Assembly: GCA_017530275.1 (NCBI GenBank)
Contig: JAFXMP010000029.1
Location: 1-16,001, forward strand
Source of the DNA: Clostridia bacterium
GTDB taxonomy: Bacteria; Bacillota_A; Clostridia; Christensenellales; Aristaeellaceae
Reading direction: 5' to 3'
DNA length: 16,001 bases
Part shown: piece after piece, positions 6,922 to 14,563 of the stretch
Layout of the letters: every line of letters starts with the position of its first letter
Numbering within the stretch: the stretch's first letter is position 1
Made by a program: the position numbers and the translations under genes
Notes under the pieces: generated by a model
The model's input: only the letters and a program-made list of their open reading frames with translations
The model's database searches: none
What the model was told of the DNA's origin: nothing

Positions 6922-8256
6922 ATGAAAAAGTTGTTGTCTGTTTTGCTGGCGGCCATGATGCTGCTGGCGGTGGTTGGCGCTTCCGCCGAATTAAAGGTCG
7001 GCACCTACGATCCCGCTTCCGCCGGAAACGTGGAGCTGCGCTTCGGCTGGTGGGGCAACCAAAAGCGTGACGCCGTCACGCTGGAAGCCTTGAATTTCTT
7101 CACCGAAAACTATCCCAATGTCACCTTCAACCCCAATGCCCAGAACTGGAGCAACTACTGGGCCTTGATGAGCACCTACGCTTCCAATAACGACCTGCCC
7201 GACATCATGCAGCAGGACTATGCTTACCTGCAGCAGTGGGTGGAAGCGGGCGATCTGCTGGATCTGACCCCCTATGTGGAAAGCGGCGCTCTGGATGTGA
7301 GCGGCCTGTCCGACAGCATCCTGAAGAGCGGCATGGTAGGCGACGGCCTGTATGCCCTGTGCGCCGGCGTGAACGCGCCTTCCCTGCTGTATAACAAGAC
7401 CCTCACCGACTCCCTGGGCATCACTGTGCCTGACAACATGACCTGGGACGAGTTTGAAGAAATCTCCCGCACGATTTACGCCACCCGTGGCATTTGCGTG
7501 GCTTACGGCGAAGGCAACTCCGAAAACCCCCTGACCTATTACGCCCGCGGCCTGGGCTACAACGCCCTGTGGGATGAAAACGGCGTTATTCCCACCGCTG
7601 AGGAAATGGCCGGTTATTACGCCCGTCTGGTGAAGTGCGTTGCCGAGGGCTGGATGTTTAATACCGACGAGCAGGCCAATGTGCAGACCACCGGCGACCT
7701 GAACATGCATCCCCTCGTATTCGGCGCCACCGACGACGTACGTACCTGGTGCGCTTTCGCCTTCTCCAACCAGCTGGCCGCTTTCCAGGCAGCCGCTGCC
7801 GCTGATGGCATCGAACTGGGCATCGTGGCTTGGCCCAGCGAAAATCCCCAGGCTTCCAACTATATGAAGCCCGGCCAGTTCTTCTCCGTCACCACCGACA
7901 CCAAGAACCCCGATTTGGCCGTCGCTTTCCTGAACTACCTGATCAACGATCCGCAGGGCAACATCAAACTGCAGGCTGAACGCGGCGTGCCCGCCAACAG
8001 CGCCATGGCCGTGGAAATCGCGGATGAACTGAACAAACTGGACGCCACCTACGGCACCGCCGCCGCGTATCTGGCCATCGTGGCGGAAAACAGCTCTCCC
8101 ATCTTCCCGCCGCTTCCCGCCTATGCCGGCACCGCCAACGACGAAGTGATCAAGTACCTGAGCGACGAAATGCTGGCCCCCAATCCCGGCATGACCGCCG
8201 AAGAAGCCGGCGCGTATTTCGTGGATACCGTGAACGATCTGGCGGCGAACTATTGA
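6922..8256 (+). CDS. Secreted sugar-binding protein, solute-binding family 1
   Basis: A 444-residue extracellular receptor for the MalF/MalG-like permeases that follow. The start is the ATG at 6922, seven bases after AAGGAGG (6908-6914); an in-frame TTG at 6916 is too close to that site. The signal peptide MKKLLSVLLAAMMLLAVVGA ends in ASA before EL (cut near 22/23) and has no lipobox cysteine. The mature start FGWWGNQKRDAVTLEAL, the binding-cleft stretch YASNNDLPDIMQQDY and the later KPGQFFSV segment with PDLAVAFLNYL are characteristic of family-1 CUT1 binding proteins. Length is normal for the family. A terminator-like hairpin follows before the permease gene, as in the first cassette. Confidence 0.93.
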   Translation: MKKLLSVLLAAMMLLAVVGASAELKVGTYDPASAGNVELRFGWWGNQKRDAVTLEALNFFTENYPNVTFNPNAQNWSNYWALMSTYASNNDLPDIMQQDYAYLQQWVEAGDLLDLTPYVESGALDVSGLSDSILKSGMVGDGLYALCAGVNAPSLLYNKTLTDSLGITVPDNMTWDEFEEISRTIYATRGICVAYGEGNSENPLTYYARGLGYNALWDENGVIPTAEEMAGYYARLVKCVAEGWMFNTDEQANVQTTGDLNMHPLVFGATDDVRTWCAFAFSNQLAAFQAAAAADGIELGIVAWPSENPQASNYMKPGQFFSVTTDTKNPDLAVAFLNYLINDPQGNIKLQAERGVPANSAMAVEIADELNKLDATYGTAAAYLAIVAENSSPIFPPLPAYAGTANDEVIKYLSDEMLAPNPGMTAEEAGAYFVDTVNDLAANY

Positions 8257-8301
8257 TCTATCCTTCCGGTTTCATCCGCAGGGCTGAACAGCCCGTGAAA
8301 G

Positions 8302-8328
8302 GAGGGCGCCCTCTGGACGCCCTCTTTT
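8302..8328 (+). terminator. In-operon terminator-like hairpin after the second binding protein
   Basis: GAGGGCG (8302-8308) pairs with CGCCCTC (8318-8324), followed by TTTTCTT. It sits between the binding-protein stop and the AAAGGAGG of the permease, with no new promoter visible. It probably acts as an attenuator and 3' end stabiliser for the binding-protein message. Confidence 0.72.
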
Positions 8329-8359
8329 CTTCAATCTGAATAAAGGAGGCGGATCCCCC

Positions 8360-9286
8360 TTGTCTACCAGGGCCATCAAACGGGAAAGGTCGTCCTTTCA
8401 GGCATGGCTGCAAAAGGAATCCACTGCCGGGCTGGTATTCAGCCTGCCTTTCATTATCGGTTTCCTGATGTTCATGGCCATTCCTATGGGCCTTTCCCTG
8501 TACTATTCCTTCTGCAAATACGATATTCAGACCGCGCCGCAATGGATCGGCCTGGATAATTACGTGAGAATTTTCACGAATGATAAAATTTTCTCAAAAG
8601 CGTTGGGCGTCACCTGCTACTTCGCCCTGATCGGCACACCGCTTAAGGTCATCTTTGCTCTCATTATTGCACTGATCCTGAATCACAAATCCAAGGCCAT
8701 CGGCCTGTACCGGGCAGTGTACTACCTGCCCTCCATCATCGGCGGCAGCGTGGCCGTAGCCATCCTGTGGCGCAGGATCTTTGAATCCAACGGTACCCTG
8801 AACGCCATTCTGTCCACCATATTCCCCGGCATGGCTGGTTTCAACTGGTTCAGCGAGGGTCCCGCCATTTGGGTGCTGATCATTCTGACAGTGTGGCAGT
8901 TCGGTTCCTCCATGCTGATCTTCCTGTCCTCCTTAAAGTAGATCCCCCGGGAGCTGTACGAGGCGGCGGACGTGGACGGGGCCACCAAATTCCATCAGTT
9001 CTGGACCGTTACCCTGCCTTTGCTCACCCCCACCATCTTCTTCAACCTGGTGCAGCAGACGATCAACTCCTTCTTAGCCTTCACCCAGTCCAAGCTGATC
9101 ACAAACGGCGCGCCCCGGAACTCCACCCTGTTCTACACCGTGTACCAGTACAACAAGGCGTTCCCCTCCGCTGGCAAGAGCCAGATGGGCTATGCCTCCG
9201 CCCTGGCCTGGATCATGCTGCTGATCGTTTCCCTTGTGACCATACTGCTCTTCTGGACCCGGAAAAAATGGGTCTATGACGGCTGA
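8360..9286 (+). pseudogene. MalF-like ABC sugar permease interrupted by an in-frame TAG
   Basis: One frame from 8360 to 9286 encodes a complete 308-residue CUT1 permease apart from a single TAG at 8939-8941 (codon 194). The start is a TTG ten bases after AAAGGAGG (8342-8349). Membrane segments and the LDNY, YRAVYYLPSIIGG and SEGPAIWVL motifs are normal before the stop. Directly after it comes IPRELYEAADVDG, the ATPase-docking EAA loop, then LPLLTPTIFFNL and the rest. Relatives usually read L-K-Q-I-P here, so TAG stands where CAG (Gln) is expected. The truncated protein would lack the EAA loop and the last membrane segments and should be inactive. Alternatives are a sequencing error, suppression, or amber recoding. 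Both halves keep intact coding character, so any mutation is recent. Confidence 0.85.
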
Positions 9287-9303
9287 GGAAGGGGATGAGC
9301 AGA

Positions 9304-10146
9304 ATGACGAGCAAGAAAATCAAAACGGTCGTTTTCCATGTGCTGGTAGCGCTGGGCGGCCTCATCATGGTCTATCCCCTGCTGTGGATGGTGTTCTCCT
9401 CCTTTAAGCCCACCGAGCAGGTGCTGCCCACCTCCGGCCAGCTGATCCCCACCCAATGGACGCTGGATAACTATGTGAACGGCTGGAAGGGCTTCATGGG
9501 CTACACCTTTGGCACCTTCTTTCTCAATTCCTTCATCATTTCCTTCACCGCCACCTTCGGCACCCTGATTTCCTCCGCGTTTGTGGCTTTCGCCCTCCAG
9601 CGGCTGAAATTCAGGGGCAAGAAGCTGCTGTTCACCCTGGTGCTGAGTACCATGATGCTGCCCGCGCAGATTTTGATGATCCCGCAGTTCATGTGGTACC
9701 GTCATCTGAACTGGGTGGGCACCTACTATCCCATGATCCTGCCCTATTTCTTCGCCATCCAGGGGTTCTTCGTGTACCTGATCATGAACTTCATCGGCGG
9801 CATCCCCAAGGACCTGGATGAATCGGCCAAAATCGACGGCTGCTCCTACTACGGCACGTTCTTCCGCATCATCCTGCCCCTGATCGTGCCCGCTTTGGTC
9901 ACATCCGCCATCTTCTCCTTCATCTGGCGCTGGGACGATTACCTGTCCGCCCTGCTGTACGTGAACCGCGCCAACATGCGGCCCGTGGCCCTGGCGCTGC
10001 AGCTGTTCAGCGACCCGTCCTCCGGCTCGGACATCGGCTCCACCCTGGCCATGTCCACCCTGTCCATCGTGCCCGCCACCATCATCTTCCTGATTTTCCA
10101 GAAGTCTTTGGTGGAAGGTATCGCTACCACAGGCATCAAAGGATAA
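9304..10146 (+). CDS. MalG-like ABC sugar permease (CUT1)
   Basis: The partner permease of the second cassette, 280 residues from the ATG at 9304. An ATG at 9295 is also in frame, but the only ribosome site (AGGAAGGGG, 9286-9294) touches it, whereas 9304 is spaced nine bases away. Six membrane segments are apparent. The EAA loop is the variant LDESAKIDGC (residues 171-180) followed by IILPLIVPAL, and the C-terminus SLVEGIATTGIKG is the standard MalG ending. It is intact and begins just after the stop of the interrupted MalF-like gene, so the pair is translationally close. With a dead MalF half it could not form the normal heterodimer. Confidence 0.92.
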   Translation: MTSKKIKTVVFHVLVALGGLIMVYPLLWMVFSSFKPTEQVLPTSGQLIPTQWTLDNYVNGWKGFMGYTFGTFFLNSFIISFTATFGTLISSAFVAFALQRLKFRGKKLLFTLVLSTMMLPAQILMIPQFMWYRHLNWVGTYYPMILPYFFAIQGFFVYLIMNFIGGIPKDLDESAKIDGCSYYGTFFRIILPLIVPALVTSAIFSFIWRWDDYLSALLYVNRANMRPVALALQLFSDPSSGSDIGSTLAMSTLSIVPATIIFLIFQKSLVEGIATTGIKG

Positions 10147-10160
10147 TACATGCTTTGCAG

Positions 10161-10187
10161 GGGGCTGCGCTTCGCAGTCCCTTTTTT
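10161..10187 (+). terminator. In-operon intrinsic terminator after the MalG-like gene
   Basis: GGGGCTGCG (10161-10169) pairs with CGCAGTCCC (10173-10181), including one G-T pair, across a 3-base loop, followed by six T. The next gene's ribosome site GGGGAGG (10196-10202) follows within ten bases and no promoter is seen between them. Confidence 0.88.
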
Positions 10188-10210
10188 ATCAAATAGGGGA
10201 GGATATTTTC

Positions 10211-11311
10211 ATGAGCAATGCCAGCGACGGCATGAACTACGCCCCTAAAGGCAAGCCTCAGGCGGTGGTCAAACCCGGCGAGTTTGTTTTTTCCGCGGTA
10301 CGGTTGGATCACGGCCACATCTACGGTATGTGCAATGGGCTCACCGAAGCGGGCGGCACGCTGAAATACGTGTATGACAAAGATCCCAAAAAGGTGGAAG
10401 CCTTTCTCAAAGCCTTTCCCCAGGCCAGGCCTGCCCGCAGCGAGGAAGAAGCCCTGGAAGACAAAGAAACCCATATGATCGCAGGCGCGGCGGTGACAAG
10501 CCAGCGATGCGAGCTGGGCTTAAAAGCCTTATCCGCATCCAAGGATTATTTCACCGACAAGGCCCCCTTCACCACCCTTGAGCAGCTTCAAAGCGCCAAA
10601 GAAATGGTCAGGAAAACCAACCGGCGCTATATGGTCTATTACAGTGAACGCCTCCACGTGGAAGGCGCGGTGCTGGCTGGCTATATGGTGGAACAGGGGT
10701 TGATCGGCAAAGTGGTGAATGTGGCGGGCTTCGGCCCGCACCGGCTTATGGCGGACAGGCGGCCGGATTGGTTTTTCATCAAAGAAAACTACGGCGGCAT
10801 CCTGTGCGATATCGGCAGCCATCAGATCGAACAATATCTGTATTACGCGGGTGAAGAAGACGGGCAGGTGGTTTCCAGCCGGATCGGCAACTACAGCACG
10901 CCCCAGCATCCCGAGTTGGACGATTTCGGCGACTGCACGATCACCGGAAAGAATGGCACGACGAACTATTTCCGGGTGGACTGGTTCACCCCGGACGGCC
11001 TGCGCACCTGGGGCGATGGCCGCACGATCATTTTAGGCACAAAGGGCTACATTGAAATCCGCAAATATATTGACGTAGCCCGTGAAGCCGAGGGCGGCAA
11101 CCACGTGTTCCTGGTAAACGGCGACGGCGAAAAGTACGTGAACGCCACCGGCGTTACCGGCTATCCTTTCTTCGGACAATTGATCCTGGACAGTCTAAAC
11201 CGCACCGAGAGCGCCATGACCCAGGCTCATGCTTTCAAAGCGGCGGAACTGTGCCTGAAAGCCCAAGCCCAAGCCATCGACCTGACGCCGGACCTGCAAG
11301 GAAGAAAATAA
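10211..11311 (+). CDS. Divergent Gfo/Idh/MocA family oxidoreductase
   Basis: A 366-residue protein. The overall fold matches the Gfo/Idh/MocA superfamily: an N-terminal nucleotide-binding half, then GGILCDIGSHQIEQYLYYAG in the C-terminal domain. It departs from the standard in two places. Where a GxGxxG loop is expected it has VRLDHGHIYGM (residues 30-40) after a roughly 25-residue N-terminal extension. In place of EKPL/EKPM it has TDKAPF (115-120), which keeps a lysine (K117). A branch of the family with these features exists; cofactor binding may differ. The ATG at 10211 follows GGGGAGG by eight bases. It is followed 13 bases later by the esterase and probably cotranscribed. Substrate unknown. 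Confidence 0.85.
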   Translation: MSNASDGMNYAPKGKPQAVVKPGEFVFSAVRLDHGHIYGMCNGLTEAGGTLKYVYDKDPKKVEAFLKAFPQARPARSEEEALEDKETHMIAGAAVTSQRCELGLKALSASKDYFTDKAPFTTLEQLQSAKEMVRKTNRRYMVYYSERLHVEGAVLAGYMVEQGLIGKVVNVAGFGPHRLMADRRPDWFFIKENYGGILCDIGSHQIEQYLYYAGEEDGQVVSSRIGNYSTPQHPELDDFGDCTITGKNGTTNYFRVDWFTPDGLRTWGDGRTIILGTKGYIEIRKYIDVAREAEGGNHVFLVNGDGEKYVNATGVTGYPFFGQLILDSLNRTESAMTQAHAFKAAELCLKAQAQAIDLTPDLQGRK

Positions 11312-11324
11312 AAGGAGGAATCCC

Positions 11325-12158
11325 ATGGCTTTTCTGACCTGCTGCATTTACAGCCATACGCTGTACAGCAATATCACCGTCAATGTGTGCCTGCCCACCC
11401 CCACCAGCGGGGACCAGGTGAATTACGATACGCTGAAACAGGATTACGGCTACGAAAAAGGCCTGCCGGTGGTGTACCTGCTCCACGGCATGTATGGCGA
11501 CGCCAATTCCTGGACCCGTTTTTCCAGCGTGGACCGCTACCTCCAGGACCGGAAAATCGCCGCGGTCATGTGTTCTGCCGGGAATAACTTCTACCAGAAT
11601 ATACCCGGCAGCGCCCAATGGGCTACCTTTTTTACCAAAGAACTGCCCGCGTACATCTGTACCTTGTTTCCCATCTCTCCCCGGCGGGAGGATACCTTTA
11701 TCGCGGGCTTTTCCATGGGCGGCTACGGGGCCTGGCATCTGGCCCTCACTGCTCCCGAGCGCTACGCCAAGGCGGCCAGCATGTCCGGCGCGGTGGACAT
11801 CGAAGCGATCTATAAAACCTTCAAGGACACCACGATTTCCAATCCCTTCAACTGGAAAGCCATGTTCGGCGATCCAGAAGCCCTGGCAGGCAGCGGCAGC
11901 GACCTCTTTGCCCAGTACCAGGCCTGCGCCGCCAAAGGCTGCGCGCCAAAGCTGTACCAAGCCTGCGGCACGGAGGATTTCCTGTATCAGATAAACCTTT
12001 TCGCCCGTGATCGCATGCTTGCTTTAGGCGCTGATCTCACCTACGCCGAGGGCCCCGGCGGCCACGACTGGACCTTCTGGGACGCCCATATTCAAAAAGT
12101 CCTGGACTGGATGCTCCAGGATCGGGAAAAGGCAAGCAGTGCCGTGATCATGGGATAA
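11325..12158 (+). CDS. Alpha/beta-hydrolase esterase, CE1/esterase D-like
   Basis: A 277-residue hydrolase. VVYLLHGMYGDANSW (from residue 49) is the oxyanion-hole region of esterase D-type enzymes. GFSMGG puts the nucleophile at S130; ACGTEDFLY gives D218 and GPGGHDW gives H247, completing the Ser-Asp-His triad in the expected order and spacing. No signal peptide is present, so it acts in the cytoplasm. In a sugar-import operon the likely job is to remove acetyl, feruloyl or similar acyl groups from imported oligosaccharides; S-formylglutathione hydrolase is the main alternative within this fold. The ATG at 11325 follows AAAGGAGG (11311-11318), which overlaps the previous stop codon by one base. 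A strong terminator ends the operon. Confidence 0.88.
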   Translation: MAFLTCCIYSHTLYSNITVNVCLPTPTSGDQVNYDTLKQDYGYEKGLPVVYLLHGMYGDANSWTRFSSVDRYLQDRKIAAVMCSAGNNFYQNIPGSAQWATFFTKELPAYICTLFPISPRREDTFIAGFSMGGYGAWHLALTAPERYAKAASMSGAVDIEAIYKTFKDTTISNPFNWKAMFGDPEALAGSGSDLFAQYQACAAKGCAPKLYQACGTEDFLYQINLFARDRMLALGADLTYAEGPGGHDWTFWDAHIQKVLDWMLQDREKASSAVIMG

Positions 12159-12177
12159 CCCTTTTCTCCAAACAAAG

Positions 12178-12215
12178 CAGCGCAATTTGCTTTGATCTGC
12201 AAATTGCGCTGTTTT
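12178..12215 (+). terminator. Strong intrinsic terminator ending the second transporter operon
   Basis: CAGCGCAATTTGC (12178-12190) pairs perfectly over 13 bp with GCAAATTGCGCTG (12199-12211), with an 8-base loop and TTTT after it. Confidence 0.93.
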
Positions 12216-12298
12216 GTATTCACGTTTTCGCTTTTATCCTACGTATATTTTCCGCTTTCCCTGAATAATCATGGACAGGACCGATAGGAGGTAACGAT

Positions 12299-13831
12299 AT
12301 GGAGATGCAGTGGATTCGTGAAAATATGGAAACAGAACAAATCATTTCCGCCAAGCCCACCCAGATAACGGTGGAAGCGGAGGTAGCGCTTCCGGGAGGA
12401 CTGCGGGAGGAGGCGCGGGTCTACTATACCGACGCGCTGGTGCAGGTAAACGGGGGCGAATTGGCGGGCAGCCGCATCACGGCGGATGGACGGGTAACTT
12501 TTCATGTATTATACGCCCAAGGGGATTTATCCCATGTTAATTCTCTGGAAGCGGCAGCGGACTTTTCCCAGGTCATGCCGCTTTCAGAAGAGGAAGCCCA
12601 GCCCGCCTCGGTGCATCTGAAGCCTTTGGCGCAAGTGCAGCGCGTGACAGCCAAGGCGTTCAACGGCAGGCTTTTGCTTCAGGCTATCGTGAATCTATCC
12701 GCGGAAGCGGCGCTGCCCCGGTCCGTATCATTCATTCAGGACGCGGCTCCAGGTATGCCCGTTGAACGGGCCACTCAGACCATCGCCCTTCAGCGCACGG
12801 TGGGAGAAGGAGAAAACCAAAGTCTGCTGAGGGAAGAGTTTGAGCTGTCCGATGTGCTGAAAATCAAGGATACCCTGTTTGCCACCGCCCAAGCACAGGT
12901 TGAGGATATCATTGGTGGCAGCGACGGTACAGCTACTGTCACCGGCACGGTGACCGTGGAAGCTTGCCACACTGCCGATTTGCCCGGACGGTCCCTGGTA
13001 TACACCCGCCATACCGCTCCCTATGAACAGCAAGTAACGTTATCCGGCGCCATGGGCAGCGCGCTTACCGCCCGCACGCTGGTACGGGACGCAGCAGTGC
13101 TTAGCCAGGAAGGAGAAAACGGGCGGATCATGCGGGCGGAAATCCAACTGACCACAGAAATGACCGCCGTAGAAGACAGCACCATGACCGTGTTGAAGGA
13201 TGTGTTCACCACCGAAGGGGATGCTCTGGAAGCCCACGCTCAGCAGGTAGTGTTTCGGGACGGCACCGTGAACGAAACCGCGGCGGAAAGCGGCCGCACC
13301 GTGCTCACCCTGCCGGAGGGCAGTCCTCGGATGAAAACGGCGCTGCTTGCTTTCGTAAGGCCCGTACCAGTGGAAGCGCGTCGGCAGAAGGATAAGCTGT
13401 CGATGGACGGCATTCTGGATATCACTCTGATTTACCAGACCGACGACAGCGCCGCGCCTGTTAGCATCCGACAGGAGGAGCCTTTCCATGTGCTATTCGA
13501 TACCCAGGCTCTGCCGGAGGATCATTTGTCCCTGACTGCATCCCAGGTAGACCCCAGTGCAGTGACGGGTGACCGTGCTGAGCTCAAATACATACTGCGC
13601 CTCAACGCCGACGGCGTTCGCAAGCATGAAGCCAAAGTATTGGTGGATGTGCAGTCTGTCCCTGCTCAGGAAACTTTCCGGGGCATCACGCTGTATTATC
13701 TCCAGCCCGAAGAAACCCTGTGGGACGCCGCCAAGCGCTGCCGCCTGCCGCTTACGGAAATCCAGCGTCTCAATCCGTCGTTGGAAAACGAACCGCGCAC
13801 CGGAACGCCAGTGCTTGCTTATAAACGATAA
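12299..13831 (+). CDS. SPOCS (DUF3794) and LysM spore-envelope protein, SipL-like
   Basis: A 510-residue protein without a signal peptide. It contains repeated beta-rich SPOCS/DUF3794 modules (roughly residues 20-110, 160-260 and 290-450) and a C-terminal LysM-type module whose core is YYLQPEETLWDAAKRCRLP, followed by LTEIQRLNP. This order and length match SipL of Clostridioides difficile, a coat-morphogenesis protein that binds the SpoIVA ATPase on the forespore surface and is made in the mother cell during sporulation. The ATG at 12299 follows AGGAGGT (12286-12292) by six bases; the ATG at 12305 is too far away. It is a monocistronic unit between two terminators. No convincing housekeeping promoter is visible in 12219-12285, which fits a sporulation sigma factor, but I could not assign the elements. 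The family call is secure; SipL equivalence is inferred. Confidence 0.85.
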   Translation: MEMQWIRENMETEQIISAKPTQITVEAEVALPGGLREEARVYYTDALVQVNGGELAGSRITADGRVTFHVLYAQGDLSHVNSLEAAADFSQVMPLSEEEAQPASVHLKPLAQVQRVTAKAFNGRLLLQAIVNLSAEAALPRSVSFIQDAAPGMPVERATQTIALQRTVGEGENQSLLREEFELSDVLKIKDTLFATAQAQVEDIIGGSDGTATVTGTVTVEACHTADLPGRSLVYTRHTAPYEQQVTLSGAMGSALTARTLVRDAAVLSQEGENGRIMRAEIQLTTEMTAVEDSTMTVLKDVFTTEGDALEAHAQQVVFRDGTVNETAAESGRTVLTLPEGSPRMKTALLAFVRPVPVEARRQKDKLSMDGILDITLIYQTDDSAAPVSIRQEEPFHVLFDTQALPEDHLSLTASQVDPSAVTGDRAELKYILRLNADGVRKHEAKVLVDVQSVPAQETFRGITLYYLQPEETLWDAAKRCRLPLTEIQRLNPSLENEPRTGTPVLAYKR

Positions 13832-13837
13832 AAAAAT

Positions 13838-13869
13838 CGCGCCGCAGAAGTTGTTGCGGCGCGGTTTTT
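13838..13869 (+). terminator. Intrinsic terminator after the SPOCS/LysM gene, possibly two-way
   Basis: CGCGCCGCA (13838-13846) pairs with TGCGGCGCG (13855-13863), followed by G and five T. The run of A at 13831-13836 would give a U tract on the other strand, so it could also stop minus-strand transcripts coming from the transposase remnant. Confidence 0.9.
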
Positions 13870-13986
13870 ATACTGTTATGTAGTGCCCAATTGTCAAGAG
13901 GGAAAAAGAGCGCACATTGAAAGAGCCAGAGGATAAAGGTTCGCGGCAATGACCAGTCTGTTATACGCGGATTGGATACCGCAGGA

Positions 13987-14548
13987 TCATGGGTAGGTAT
14001 CGACAAAGTCCACCCACTTCTGGCGGCCGTCGCTGCGGGCGGGGCTTGAAAAGAAACTGTCAGCACCCGGGTAGGTCTGGTCAAGAAGCGCGATGAGGTT
14101 GTTTTTCATAGCGGTCTTCTGGTCCATATAGAACCCGAACTGCCGGTTCATGGTCTTCAGTTGGTTTCGTGTCTCATCCATACGACCATATTGCTTCAAA
14201 TTGGCCCAGCGGTCAAGGACATATCGAGAGATTTTCTTCGCATCCGCCTTATCTGTTTTGGGGGGAGCGCAGGGAATCATCACCGAAGTTCCTGATCAGG
14301 GTAGGATTGACGGCACTGACAAAGAGACCCGCATTGGAAAGCCAGGAAGCAACCGGCTCATAATACCTGCCGGTATGCTCCATGCAGATCTTCGTCTCAC
14401 CGTCCAGAGCTTTGATGAATCCGATCAGGGCATCGATTTCGGATCTGGTGTGGCGGAAATCACGGGGGTTGAGAACGATTTCATCTCCCGCACGGCGGAT
14501 GGCGACAGTGCTTTTACCTTTGGAAGCATCAATACCAACTGCGTTCAT
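13987..14548 (-). pseudogene. IS110-family transposase, frameshifted and truncated
   Basis: Read on the minus strand from the ATG at 14546-14548, eight bases after AAAGGAG (complement of 14557-14563). The first frame gives MNAVGIDASKGKSTVAI, with the first Asp of the DEDD RuvC-like domain, and MEHTGRYYEP around residues 56-65 with the Glu. It ends in VNPTLIRNFGDDSLR, then stops at 14249. The next frame picks up exactly there with KTDKADAKKISRYV, carrying the remaining Asp pair, and runs to a stop at 13987 after VDFVDTYP. The shift lies at a run of six C (complement of about 14263-14268) and equals one extra base. Full IS110 transposases are about 300-450 residues; only about 185 are present, and the serine-containing C-terminal domain is gone. 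Confidence 0.85.
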
Positions 14549-14563
14549 GAGACTACTCCTTTA

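Noticed and set aside
3771..7004. Minus-strand open frame of 1077 codons
   Set aside because: It lies antisense across the binding-protein gene, the oxidoreductase gene and two intergenic regions, has Gly/Val/His/Gln-rich low-complexity composition, and no recognisable motif. It is an artefact of the GC-rich codon bias of the real genes.
6991..7710. Minus-strand frame of 239 codons
   Set aside because: Antisense shadow of the second binding-protein gene; no ribosome site or motif.
13770..14084. Minus-strand frame continuing past the transposase stop
   Set aside because: Considered as the missing transposase C-terminus after a second frameshift, but its sequence does not match the serine-containing IS110 domain and it runs through the SPOCS gene terminator.
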